Made by a program: the position numbers and the translations under genes
The notes under the pieces: model-generated
What the model saw: only the letters and a program-made list of their open reading frames with translations
What the model was told of the DNA's origin: nothing
The model's database searches: none
Assembly (NCBI RefSeq): GCF_001425745.1
Contig: NZ_LMDF01000008.1
Coordinates: 140,958-204,957, forward strand
Direction of reading: 5' to 3'
Length of the DNA: 64,000 nucleotides
Source: Caulobacter sp. Root343
GTDB taxonomy: Bacteria > Pseudomonadota > Alphaproteobacteria > Caulobacterales > Caulobacteraceae
Shown here: positions 55,589 to 63,946 of the stretch, in pieces
Position numbering within the stretch: the first letter of the stretch is position 1
How the letters are laid out: the number at the start of each line of letters is the position of its first letter

Positions 55589-56635
55589 TTGGCTCCCGGC
55601 GGCTTTCGCTTCGAACGGTTCACCCTCGATCTCGCCGATCGCCGGCTGACCCGCGACGGCGCCCCCGTCGCCCTGAACGCCCGCTATTTCGACGCCCTGG
55701 CGCTGTTGGTGCGCGAGCACGGCAAGCTGGTCACCAAGGATCGGTTCCTGGATGAGGTCTGGGGCGGTGTTCCGGTCACCGACGAAGCCCTGACCCAATG
55801 CGTCCGTACGCTGCGCAAGGCGCTGGACGATGACGCCGGGGCCCCGCGCTTCATTCAGACCGTTCCCAAGCACGGCTACCGGTTCATCGCGCCGATCGCC
55901 GGAGGCGACGCCGCGCCCGACGCCACGCCGCTCTCCACACCTGGGGGCTGGCGGAGCGTCCTGACCCTGGGCGCGGCCGGGACGCTGGGCGCCTGCGTGG
56001 CCGGCGCGTTGGGCGGGCTGTTCTACGGCTTCGTCGGCGCGGTCCAGCCCGGAGCCAGCGCCGTCTCGGCCCTGCTGGTGCTGCTGTGCCTGACCGTCGC
56101 CATCGCCCTGGTCGGCGGGGCCGGAGTCGCCTTCGGCATCGCCGCCGGCGAGGCCCTGCCCGGCCGTCCCTGGTGGCGCGGCCCGCTGGGCGGCGCGGTT
56201 GGCGGACTGGTGGTCGGGGCGGTCGTCAAGCTGCTGGGCCTGGACGCCTTCACCCTGCTGTTCGGCCGGGCGCCGGGCGAGATCACCGGCGGCCTCGAGG
56301 GCGCGGCCCTAGGTTGCGCGGTCGGGCTGGGCGCCTGGCTCGCCGGCCGCGCGGCCGGCGGGCTTCCACGCCAGATCGCCTTGGCCGGCCTGGCGGGCGG
56401 CGGCGGCGGCCTGGTCATCACGCTGCTGGGCGGACGCCTGCTGGGCGGCAGCCTCGACCTGCTGGCCCGCAGCTTTCCCGACTCGCGCCTGCGCCTGGGC
56501 GGCCTGTTCGGCGAGCCCGGCTTCGGACCGCTCACCCAGGCCCTGACCGGCGCGGTCGAGGGCGCCCTGTTCGCCAGCGGCCTGGTCGGGGCCATGCTGC
56601 TGGCCCGGCGCTGGGGCGAGAACCGCCGCGTCTAG
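55589..56635 (+). CDS. CadC-type membrane-anchored winged-helix regulator
   Basis: A 348-aa protein. An N-terminal OmpR/CadC winged helix, FRFERFTLDLADRRLTRDGA ... FIQTVPKHGYRFIAPI, covers residues 6-103. After a linker the C-terminal 230 residues are glycine-rich and very hydrophobic, with about six TM segments in place of the usual single TM and periplasmic sensor. The start is TTG at 55589 with TGAGGTGA upstream. It should bind DNA from the membrane. Confidence 0.82.
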   Translation: MAPGGFRFERFTLDLADRRLTRDGAPVALNARYFDALALLVREHGKLVTKDRFLDEVWGGVPVTDEALTQCVRTLRKALDDDAGAPRFIQTVPKHGYRFIAPIAGGDAAPDATPLSTPGGWRSVLTLGAAGTLGACVAGALGGLFYGFVGAVQPGASAVSALLVLLCLTVAIALVGGAGVAFGIAAGEALPGRPWWRGPLGGAVGGLVVGAVVKLLGLDAFTLLFGRAPGEITGGLEGAALGCAVGLGAWLAGRAAGGLPRQIALAGLAGGGGGLVITLLGGRLLGGSLDLLARSFPDSRLRLGGLFGEPGFGPLTQALTGAVEGALFASGLVGAMLLARRWGENRRV

Positions 56636-56637
56636 CG

Positions 56638-57528
56638 CTACGGCAGCAGGAAGCGGCGCAGGCGGTCCAGGGTTTCGGCCGGATGCTCTTCGGGAAAGAA
56701 ATGCCCGCCGCGCACCGCCTCGCCCGTCACGTGCGCGGCCCAGCGTCGCCAGATCTCCAGCGGACCGCCCTCGTCCGCGTACCAGGAGGCCAGGCCGCCC
56801 GAGGCGCTCCATAGCGCCAGCAGCGGACAGGCGATCCGGCGGCCCTGAGCGAGGTCGGCCTCGTCGTGCTCGCGGTCGATCGTCGCCGCCGCGCGGTACT
56901 CCTGGCAGATGGCGTGGACCTGGTCCGGATCGCGCAGCGCCTCGACATAGGCGGCGCGCAGGTCGTCGGGAACGGCGCTCGCGGGCGTGCCCCAGCCGGA
57001 AAGCGCGGCCTCGACCACCGCCTCCGGACATCCGCCGATCAGGCGCTCGGGCAAAGGGGCGGGCTGGGCCAGCAGCGAGAACGGCCAGAAGGCCAACGCG
57101 AACCGCGCATCGGCGCGCGCCCAGACCGCCGCCGTCGGAATGACGTCGAGGACGGCCAAGTGGCTGACGCGGTCCGGATGATCCAGCGCCATGCGGTAGG
57201 CTGCCCGCCCGCCGCGATCGTGTCCGACCACGGCGAAGCGCGGAAACCCCAGGCGCACCATGGCCTCGATCAACGGCAAGGCCATCGCGCGTTTGGGCTG
57301 GAGGGCGTCGGGATCATCGAGGGCGGGCGAACTGCGGCCATATCCGGGCAGGTCGGGGCAGACGACCGTGAAGTCGCGCGCCAGGCCCGGCGCGATCTGC
57401 CGCCACATCAGGTGGGTCTCGGGGAAGCCATGCAGCAGCAGGACGGCGGGGCCCTGGCCGCCGCGCCGCGCGAAGACCCGCCGTCCCGCGCCAAGCGCGA
57501 CCTCGACGATCTCAAATCCGGCGAACAT
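56638..57528 (-). CDS. Alpha/beta hydrolase, haloacetate-dehalogenase-like
   Basis: A 296-aa enzyme. HGFPETHLMWRQIAPGLA carries the oxyanion region, GHDRGGRAAYRMALDHPDRV the nucleophile Asp, and GGHFFPEEHP the catalytic His. The middle segment EYRAAATIDREHDEAD is close to that of fluoroacetate dehalogenases (haloacetate dehalogenase H-1), so Asp, not Ser, is the nucleophile. Epoxide hydrolase activity is an alternative. It converges on the CadC-type gene, 2 bp apart. Confidence 0.83.
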   Translation of the reverse strand: MFAGFEIVEVALGAGRRVFARRGGQGPAVLLLHGFPETHLMWRQIAPGLARDFTVVCPDLPGYGRSSPALDDPDALQPKRAMALPLIEAMVRLGFPRFAVVGHDRGGRAAYRMALDHPDRVSHLAVLDVIPTAAVWARADARFALAFWPFSLLAQPAPLPERLIGGCPEAVVEAALSGWGTPASAVPDDLRAAYVEALRDPDQVHAICQEYRAAATIDREHDEADLAQGRRIACPLLALWSASGGLASWYADEGGPLEIWRRWAAHVTGEAVRGGHFFPEEHPAETLDRLRRFLLP

Positions 57529-57988
57529 GGCTCGGCCGCCTTCCGTTGCGTCCTGTCACGGGCGTAACGACGAAGGCGCGTGAGGGTATCCAGCCGGCGT
57601 TCGAACGCGGCGGATCACGGAGATGCTGATGGCGCGTTGAAGGCGCTCTCCGTTGCTAAACAAGTTTTGACGGAAGAGTCAAAAATCTGAGCCGTAGCCC
57701 AGATACACCAAACCCGCCGCGGGGGATAATCGCGACGGGCTGGCTATTTTCTCGATCATTCGATCTAGGCGGGCGTTTCCTCCCCGAAACGCCGAAGAAC
57801 GGGAGCTCTCTGTTGGGCTCGTTTCGTCCTTGCAGTGTCTAGAAACGTCAAATTCATGACGGTGTCAACGCATCAAACCCTTTTTCGCAACGGGTTCGCC
57901 AGATTTTTGACGCGAAAGGCGTAGTTTGGACGCGGAAGTCGAAGTTACCCCCGGATTCCGCGCCAATATTTGACAAGGATGTCAAAAC
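57529..57988. other. Gene-free 460-bp region with repeated TTTGAC/GTCAAA dyads
   Basis: No supported gene. It is more AT-rich than the flanks. Perfect dyads TTTTGAC-N6-GTCAAAA (57665-57684) and TTTGACA-N4-TGTCAAA (57969-57986) lie at the two ends, and CGTCA-N6-TGACG (57846-57861) lies between. The hydrolase promoter must lie in the left part. It may hold a small RNA or an array of sites for one regulator. Confidence 0.55.
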
Positions 57989-58960
57989 TTACTTTTTGAG
58001 GACGTCCCCGAGCGCGTCCGCGAAACGGCCCAGCACCGCCGAGCGCGACTCGAACACATAGTCCGGGCGCGAGACGGTGACCGGCTCGACCCCGGCGGCG
58101 GCCAGGGCCGCGGCGGCGTCGAACAGGTCGCCGGTCGCCAGCAGGGCGCCGTTGGCCCGGCGCGAGCCGCCTTTGGCCACGAAGGCCGCCACCGCCGCTT
58201 GGCCCGCCGCGTCCTGCTCGGCCGGCCAGACCAGGGTCGCCAGCTTGCCCGCCCGCCCCTTGGCCTCGACCACCGACAGCAGGCGCTTGAGGCTATCCAG
58301 CTGTTCGGCCGACCAGTCGGCGATCAACGAGGCGGTCAGCTGGGCTTGGCTCTTCAGGATCACGCCGTCCGACAGGATCTTCAGGCCGTTGGCCGCCAGG
58401 GTCGCGCCGGTGGTGGTGATGTCGACGACCAGCTCCGCCGCGCCGGCGGCCGGAGCCCCCTCGGTCGCGCCGCTGCTCTCGACGATCCGGTAGTCGGCGA
58501 CTCCGTGGCGGGCGAAGAAGGCCCGGGTCTGGGTGACGTACTTGGTCGCCACCCGCAGGCGGCGGCCGGTCTTGGCGAGATGGGCGTGCCCGACCTCGTC
58601 GATGTCGGCCATGGTGTCGACGTCCAGCCAGCTCTTGGGCGCGGTCACCACCAGGTCGGCGCGGCCGAAGCCCAGGGCCCGCAGCAGCATGACCCGGCTG
58701 TCCATGTCGTCGCCGCGTTCGCGCAGCAGGTCTTCGCCCGTGACGCCCAGGTGCAAGTCACCGCTGTCGAGGCCGGCGGCGATGTCGCCCGCCGATAGCA
58801 GCCGCACCGAGACGCCGGGCAGGCCGGCCAGCTCGGCCGAATAGCCCCGCGCGCCGCCGGTCATCTCCAGCTTGAAGCCGCACTCGGCCAGCCAGGCCTC
58901 GACCTGGTCCTTCAGGCGGCCCTTGGAGGGGATGGCGAAGATCATAGGTGCGGAGCTCAT
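57989..58960 (-). CDS. hisG: ATP phosphoribosyltransferase catalytic subunit
   Basis: First enzyme of histidine synthesis (PRPP + ATP to phosphoribosyl-ATP). It has 323 aa. Family motifs are IFAIPSKGRLKDQVEAW at the start, GLDSGDLHLGVTGEDLL and the PRPP loop LVVDITTTGATLAANGL. It is longer than the roughly 230-aa short form that normally needs HisZ, because of a C-terminal extension (residues 225-323; VSRPDYVFESRSAV). The ATG overlaps the hisZ stop by four bases. Third gene of hisS-hisZ-hisG. Confidence 0.95.
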   Translation of the reverse strand: MSSAPMIFAIPSKGRLKDQVEAWLAECGFKLEMTGGARGYSAELAGLPGVSVRLLSAGDIAAGLDSGDLHLGVTGEDLLRERGDDMDSRVMLLRALGFGRADLVVTAPKSWLDVDTMADIDEVGHAHLAKTGRRLRVATKYVTQTRAFFARHGVADYRIVESSGATEGAPAAGAAELVVDITTTGATLAANGLKILSDGVILKSQAQLTASLIADWSAEQLDSLKRLLSVVEAKGRAGKLATLVWPAEQDAAGQAAVAAFVAKGGSRRANGALLATGDLFDAAAALAAAGVEPVTVSRPDYVFESRSAVLGRFADALGDVLKK

Positions 58961-60090
58961 TCGCCGCCTCCCGCGTAGGCGCGCGCTGGTCGGACCATGC
59001 AGCCCACCGCGCCGGTGTTGGTGGAGACGCCCAGCCTCGCCGGCAAGCCGTCATAGCGCCCGCCGGCGGCCAGCGGCCGCTCAGCGCCAAGCGCCAAAGA
59101 CCGCACCTCGAACAGGAAGCCGTCGTAATAGCCGAAGGCCCGGCCGAAGGCGGCGGCCAGGGTCGCCTTGTCCAGCGGCACGCCCCGCGCGGCCATGCCC
59201 GACAGGCGCGAACGCCAGCCGGCGACGGCGGCCGTCAGCGCCGCATCGTTCGGCCCCGCCAGCGCCGCGATGGCGTCCAGGGCCGCGTCCGGACGATCCG
59301 AGACGGCCAGGAAGGCGCGGACCTTTTCGGCCTGCTCCGGGTTCAGACGACCGGCCTGGGCGGCCTCGGCCTTTTCGACCAGGCGGTGGGCGATCTCGGC
59401 CGGGCGGCGGCCGCCGACGGGCTCGATGCCGGCCAGGGACCACAGCTCCTGGAGCACGGCGGAGGCCTCCGCCTCGGGCAGGCCGGCCAGCAACGTCGCG
59501 ATCCGCGACTGCTCGCCGGACAGCGGAGCAGCGGCCTCGCCATCCAGCTCCGCCTTCAGCTGGCGCGGCTTGGCGAAGGCGCGCTTGAGCCGCGCGGCCA
59601 GGGGCGCGGCCAGGTCGAGGCTGTCGATGAAGGCCGCGAACAGCGACACGTCGCCCAGCACCAGCGACAGGTCCGCGCGCCCGCCGGCAGCCGACGAGGC
59701 CCAGGCCAGCGCGGCGATCTCGGCGTCGGCGGCCACGGGGTCGCCGGCCTCGAAGGCCTCGACCCCCAGCTGCAGAAACTCCTCGGCCCGGTCCGAGCCG
59801 CGCGGCGCGACGCGGAACGCCTTGCCCTCGTAGCGGTAACGGCCGCTCTCCAGCCCAGAAGCGAAGTGCTCGCGCGCCACGGCGACCGTGAAGTCGGGGC
59901 GCAGGCAAGCCTCCTCGCCGCCGTCGCCGGAGACGACGAACAGCCGCGAGCGCATGGCCTCGCCGGCCAGGTCGAGCAGCAGGCCCAGGGGCTGCAGCAC
60001 CGGCGCGTCGGTCGGCGCGGCGCCGGCCGCCAGCAAGGGCGCGCGGATGGCGTCGAGCGCCTCCGCCGGAATGGAACGCTCGAGCCTCAT
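58957..60090 (-). CDS. hisZ: ATP phosphoribosyltransferase regulatory subunit
   Basis: A 377-aa HisRS-like paralogue without tRNA ligase activity that forms the hetero-octameric HisG complex. The N-terminal segment LLLDLAGEAMRSRLFVVSGD and the class II core ACLRPDFTVAVAREHFASG stand for motif 2, and ERPLAAGGRYDGLPARLGV for motif 3. It starts 3 bp after the hisS stop and overlaps hisG by four bases. Confidence 0.93.
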   Translation of the reverse strand: MRLERSIPAEALDAIRAPLLAAGAAPTDAPVLQPLGLLLDLAGEAMRSRLFVVSGDGGEEACLRPDFTVAVAREHFASGLESGRYRYEGKAFRVAPRGSDRAEEFLQLGVEAFEAGDPVAADAEIAALAWASSAAGGRADLSLVLGDVSLFAAFIDSLDLAAPLAARLKRAFAKPRQLKAELDGEAAAPLSGEQSRIATLLAGLPEAEASAVLQELWSLAGIEPVGGRRPAEIAHRLVEKAEAAQAGRLNPEQAEKVRAFLAVSDRPDAALDAIAALAGPNDAALTAAVAGWRSRLSGMAARGVPLDKATLAAAFGRAFGYYDGFLFEVRSLALGAERPLAAGGRYDGLPARLGVSTNTGAVGCMVRPARAYAGGGE

Positions 60091-60093
60091 GAT

Positions 60094-61587
60094 CTAGCCC
60101 TCGATGATCTTGCGGACGACGCCGACGAGCTGATCGCGGGCAACGGTCTGCTGGCCCGGACGCTCGGCCTTCCAGGCGGCGTTGTCGGCCAGGCCCTGGG
60201 CGGCCATGCGGCCGGCGTCGAGGTCCTTGATCGTCACCGTGCCGGCGGCGATCTCGTCACCGCCCAGCATCACGACGGCCGGCGCGCCCCGGCGGTCGGC
60301 GTATTTCATCTGCGGCTTCATGCCCGAGGTCCCCAGATAGACCTCGGCCGCGATGCCCGCCGCGCGCAGCTGTCCGACCACGGAGAAGTACTCGCCCATG
60401 TGGGCCTGGTCGAAGGTGATCACCACCACCGGCCCGCGCGCCGCGCCGCCGGGCTCGCGTCCCGCCGCCCGCAGCGCCGCCGCCAGGCGGGTGACGCCGA
60501 ACGAGAAGCCCGTGGCCGGCGTCGCCGTGCCGGTGAACCGCGCCACCAGGTCGTCATAGCGCCCGCCGCCGCCGATCGAGCCGAACGAGACCTTGTTCCC
60601 CTTCTCGTCCGTGGTGCTGAGCAGCAGCTCAGCCTCGAACACCGCGCCGGTGTAGTATTCCAGCCCCCGGACGATCGACGGGTCGATGAAGGCCTGGTCG
60701 TCGGCGATGCCCAGGCTGGTCAGGGCCGCGTCGATCCGCGACAGCTCCAGCAAGCCCTCGTCGCCCTCGGCCGAGCCGCCGATGACCTTGGCGATGTTGT
60801 CCAGCGTCGCGGCCCGACCGCCGGCCCCGGCCGCCACGAAGTCCAGCACCTGGTCGACCGCCTTGCCCTTCAGGCCCGCGCCCTTGGTGAAGTCGCCGCT
60901 CTCGTCCAGGCGGCCCTCACCGAGCAGCAGCCGCACGCCCTCGACACCAAGCCGGTCCAGCTTGTCGACGGCGCGCAGCACGGCCAGCTTCTGGCCGGCG
61001 CTGTCGGCGCCCGCCGCCGTCAGCAGCCCATTCAGCAGCTTGCGATTGTTGATCTTCAGCACCGCCGCGCCGCGCGGCAGGCCCGCCGCCTCCAGCCCCT
61101 CGACCGCCATGGCGATGATCTCGGCGTCGGCCTCCGGACGGGCCGAGCCCACCGTGTCGGCGTCGCACTGGATGAACTGGCGGAAGCGCCCCGGCCCCGG
61201 CTTCTCGTTGCGCCACACCGGCCCGAACGCGTAGCGGCGGAACGGCTTGGGCAAGGTCTCCCAGTTCTGGGCCGCGAACCGCGCCAGCGGCGCGGTCAGG
61301 TCGTAGCGCAGCGCCATCCACTGGTCGTCGTCGTCCTGCAGCGCGAACACGCCCTCATTGGGCCGGTCGCTGTCGGGCAGGAACTTGCCCAGGGCGTCGG
61401 CATATTCGAACGCCCCGGTGTCCAGGGCCTCGAAGCCGTAGCGCTCATAGACCGCCGACACCGCCTCCAGGATCGCCCGCTCGGCCCGCAGATCGCGGGC
61501 GCGCTTGTCGGCGAAGCCGCGCGGAGCGCGGGCCTCGGGGCGGAAGGTCTCTTCGGCGGGCGTGTCGTCGGCGGGGGAGGAAGTCAT
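60094..61587 (-). CDS. hisS: Histidyl-tRNA synthetase
   Basis: A class II aminoacyl-tRNA synthetase of about 497 aa. Motif 2 is FRRYAFGPVWRNEKPGPGRF, the HisA-type loop RGLEYYTGAVFE, and motif 3 GGGGRYDDLVARFTG. A C-terminal anticodon-binding domain starts near residue 400 (GPVVVITFDQAHMGEYF). The ATG at 61587 (MTSSPADD) is preferred, with AGGA seven bases upstream, over the ATG at 61608. It is transcribed with hisZ and hisG. Confidence 0.95.
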   Translation of the reverse strand: MTSSPADDTPAEETFRPEARAPRGFADKRARDLRAERAILEAVSAVYERYGFEALDTGAFEYADALGKFLPDSDRPNEGVFALQDDDDQWMALRYDLTAPLARFAAQNWETLPKPFRRYAFGPVWRNEKPGPGRFRQFIQCDADTVGSARPEADAEIIAMAVEGLEAAGLPRGAAVLKINNRKLLNGLLTAAGADSAGQKLAVLRAVDKLDRLGVEGVRLLLGEGRLDESGDFTKGAGLKGKAVDQVLDFVAAGAGGRAATLDNIAKVIGGSAEGDEGLLELSRIDAALTSLGIADDQAFIDPSIVRGLEYYTGAVFEAELLLSTTDEKGNKVSFGSIGGGGRYDDLVARFTGTATPATGFSFGVTRLAAALRAAGREPGGAARGPVVVITFDQAHMGEYFSVVGQLRAAGIAAEVYLGTSGMKPQMKYADRRGAPAVVMLGGDEIAAGTVTIKDLDAGRMAAQGLADNAAWKAERPGQQTVARDQLVGVVRKIIEG

Positions 61588-61898
61588 TCGTCGGTCCTGA
61601 ATCTTCAAGGCTTCGACGGATGGCGCTTGCGCTTAAGCCCCATCCGCTAGGCGGGGCTCGGGCTGGGGGCTTGCTTTAGAGCGAGCTGACCCGGCCGATC
61701 CCGCGAGGCGAGGTCGGATGGTGGTGGTGGCCGTGATGGTGCGGCGCGCGGGTCATCGGGCGGGGGTGTAGCGGATGAGGGGTAAGAGGGGAAGGGGGTG
61801 GCGCTAAACCGACAACGCTACTCGCTCACCCCGCCCGCCTGAGGTGTGACAAAGGCTTGGGGCGTAGTAAAAACTGCAAAGCTTGAGCTCACTGGACA
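61588..61898. other. Spacer between hisS and the AT-rich cassette
   Basis: No gene. Composition changes from GC-rich (GTGGTGGTGG-type stretch near 61720-61800) to AT-rich from about 61860 onward, marking the left edge of the cassette. No direct repeat or tRNA was found at the edge. Confidence 0.5.
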
Positions 61899-62111
61899 AT
61901 GATTCCCATGCCATGGCTTCGTGAAAACGCTGAAGTACTCTCCCTCGGCTTAGCATCCACTTCGACACTTATTGCAGTAATTTTCTGGCTTATAAAAAGA
62001 TCTAAAAGAATCACATCCGGCACCTCAATAAGTCAAAGTAGCGGCAACAACAGTACGAATATTGTTTCATCCGGAAACGTTCATATAGGCCGTACTCACG
62101 ATGAGAAGTGA
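61899..62111 (+). CDS. 70-aa single-pass membrane protein of the AT-rich cassette
   Basis: The sequence is MIPMPWLRENAEVL, one TM segment (LGLASTSTLIAVIFWLI), a basic stop-transfer (KRSKR), then a polar tail ISQSSGNNSTNIVSSGNVH. The tail is rich in Gly/Asn/Ser with alternating hydrophobics and resembles the N-terminus of the next protein (GDNSIAVVASGAVSIHTG). The gene is AT-rich, unlike everything around. It overlaps the next start by 11 bases, so translation is coupled. It could be a membrane docking partner; family unknown. Confidence 0.65.
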   Translation: MIPMPWLRENAEVLSLGLASTSTLIAVIFWLIKRSKRITSGTSISQSSGNNSTNIVSSGNVHIGRTHDEK

Positions 62112-63156
62112 TCAAACCACCGGTGATAATTCTATTGCGGTAGTGGCTTCAGGCGCGGTCTCTATACATACCGGTGTGAGCGTCGCCGACGTCAAAGAGA
62201 TTTTCCGCGACATGATGCGCGACGCAATGGTCGGCATTCAGCGCGAAGCGCTCCAAGAGGCGGAACAAAGAAATGAAAAGCTAGTCGATGATCTTTTGTC
62301 TCGAGCGGAAGATCGCTTTGGAGAACAAATTGAGGAGAAACTGGCGGGCTTCAAGGACCCCGGAGCTCAATATGCCTTTAAGCAAGCACAAAATGGTTAT
62401 TGCAGATATGGCGATGACGAGGCAAAAGATAACGCCATTGAACTAATACTAGACAGAATATCTAATAATTACGAAAATGATTTCAATATCATTGTTGATG
62501 ACGCAATTGAGAAAGCTGCAAGGCTGAGCGAAAGGCAAGTAAAAATCCTTTGCTTGATATTCTCTATATTTAGTAATCCACCATTAACAATATCAAATTT
62601 AGAAAATTTTGATAAGTACGTTTCGTATATGGCAGAATTATCCTCCGACATACCCGCCAGAGAATCTGACATATCGATGTTAAAGATTCACGGACTGCTC
62701 ATCGACCACTCCGCTACAAGGCATTGGATGAATATAGATGATATAATTAGGCAACGATATTGGGGGATATTCGCTAAAGGATTCGATCAAAACATTGTCG
62801 ACTTTGACACCTCGGATAGAGATCTATTCCTTCCCTGCCTCCGCAATCCAACATTGATGCAAGCCAACAACGTTCAACTCGCCCCTTGGCGCGAACGCTT
62901 GACGGCCACAGGGCTCTCCGATGAAAAGATTCAGGAGATTATAAATATCTGCGAAAACTCCACCATGAGCATAGATGAAATTAAGAGCTTATTAGATGGG
63001 AAAAGTCAAAATTTTCAAAATTTAAGAGATGATTTCACGAAAGAAGGCTCGATAAAATATTCAAAGCTGACTACTGTTGGAACAGCAATTGCCTTTTCGA
63101 AGGTAAAGCGCACCGGTTTCTACGAGTATTTATCGATGCGCGACCTCATCGCGTGA
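62101..63156 (+). CDS. LPO_1073/Vpar_1526-like protein
   Basis: A 351-aa cytosolic protein. N-terminus (residues 8-25) with GDNSIAVVASGAVSIHTG, then a helical, coiled-coil-like stretch (VKEIFRDMMRDAMVGIQREA; RAEDRFGEQIEEKLAGFKDP) and a helical C-terminal body with LSERQVKILCLIFSIFSNPP. This order, including GLS/GVS-x-DVKE and DPxxQYA, matches my memory of the LPO_1073/Vpar_1526 family, whose function is unknown. AT-rich codon use indicates recent acquisition. It is coupled to the 70-aa gene. Confidence 0.7.
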   Translation: MRSDQTTGDNSIAVVASGAVSIHTGVSVADVKEIFRDMMRDAMVGIQREALQEAEQRNEKLVDDLLSRAEDRFGEQIEEKLAGFKDPGAQYAFKQAQNGYCRYGDDEAKDNAIELILDRISNNYENDFNIIVDDAIEKAARLSERQVKILCLIFSIFSNPPLTISNLENFDKYVSYMAELSSDIPARESDISMLKIHGLLIDHSATRHWMNIDDIIRQRYWGIFAKGFDQNIVDFDTSDRDLFLPCLRNPTLMQANNVQLAPWRERLTATGLSDEKIQEIINICENSTMSIDEIKSLLDGKSQNFQNLRDDFTKEGSIKYSKLTTVGTAIAFSKVKRTGFYEYLSMRDLIA

Positions 63157-63265
63157 GAAACTATTGCATCTCACGACGAGAGATTGCAGAGCTGATCGGG
63201 ACTCTTCAAGCATGCCGCAGCCTTCAAAGATGTGGGCTAGCGCGGTCAGGCGGCGGCGGGAGGAC

Positions 63266-63487
63266 CTAGCCCCAGAAATTCCGCCGCTTGCCGCGCCAGA
63301 CCTGCGCGATGTTGAAGACCGTCCAGATCCACAGGACGGGCCAGATCAGCACGACCCAGTCCCTCGCCAAGACCATGGCCAGCAGGGCCCCGACCGTCCA
63401 GACGACGATGTAGAGTCCGGTGAGGCGCTGCTTCGAGGACTTGTCCATGCGCGAGGGAGCGTCGTGTATTCGCGGGGCGGTGTCCAT
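63266..63487 (-). CDS. Small two-TM membrane protein
   Basis: A 73-aa protein: MDTAPRIHDAPSRMDKSSKQ, then two TM segments (LYIVVWTVGALLAMVLA and DWVVLIWPVLWIWTVFNIA) and a basic end WRGKRRNFWG. The ATG at 63487 has AGGGG six bases upstream. The longer upstream frame is intergenic-repeat sequence. Composition is GC-rich again, so it lies outside the cassette. Function unknown. Confidence 0.6.
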   Translation of the reverse strand: MDTAPRIHDAPSRMDKSSKQRLTGLYIVVWTVGALLAMVLARDWVVLIWPVLWIWTVFNIAQVWRGKRRNFWG

Positions 63488-63493
63488 GCGGAG

Positions 63494-63664
63494 CCCCTGT
63501 CCCTTCTCCCCTTGCGGGAGAAGGTGGCCTGCGCAGCAGGTCGGATGAGGGTGGAAAGGCGGCGACGCTGCTAAGGCGGTTGATGCCGGGCGCCAAGTGG
63601 ACAGGGCTATCGACCCCTCATCCGGCCGCTTCGCGTCCACCTTCTCCCGCAAGGGGAGAAGGGA
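63494..63664. repeat. Inverted-repeat cluster
   Basis: CCTTCTCCCCTTGCGGGAGA near 63501 is repeated inverted near 63640 (TCTCCCGCAAGGGGAGAAGG). The core GGCCTGCGCAGCAGGTC (63526-63542) is nearly the same as one at 916-932. The GGATGAGGG steps next to the arms repeat too. It resembles an intergenic palindromic element of the left-end family. Confidence 0.65.
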
Positions 63665-63756
63665 GGCTGAGGCGGGATCCGCTGCTTGCTGGCCCCTCAT
63701 CGCCATCCGACCTCCCAGGTCGGTGCGATCCTTAAATCTCTTGGAGGCTGCAGCGT

Positions 63757-63845
63757 GCAGGGCTGATCAGGTCAGTCAAGGACCGCCTCCGGCGGCCGCG
63801 CGCGGCGACGCGGAGCGTCGTCCTTGAGTGACCTGATCAGCCCTG
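63757..63845. repeat. Long imperfect hairpin (26-bp arms)
   Basis: CAGGGCTGATCAGGTCAGTC (start of the 26-bp left arm, 63757-63782) pairs with 63820-63845 with a single mismatch. The 37-bp centre is itself GC-rich and self-complementary (GCGGCCGCGC-type). Such a long hairpin could be a repeat element, terminator or structured RNA. Confidence 0.7.
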
Positions 63846-63946
63846 CGATCGTCTCGCCGTGAGATGTAAGGAGGGCTCCGACCTCGGGCGGTCGGATGGT
63901 GGCAGGGGGTAGGCTGGCCGAGGCGGAGACGCCCCATCCGGCCCTC

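Noticed and set aside
58948..61650. 900-residue plus-strand frame
   Set aside because: Antisense shadow of hisZ and hisS; no recognisable domain.
61899..63156. Whether the AT-rich region is a prophage or an insertion sequence
   Set aside because: No integrase, transposase, terminal inverted repeat or direct repeat is visible at either end.
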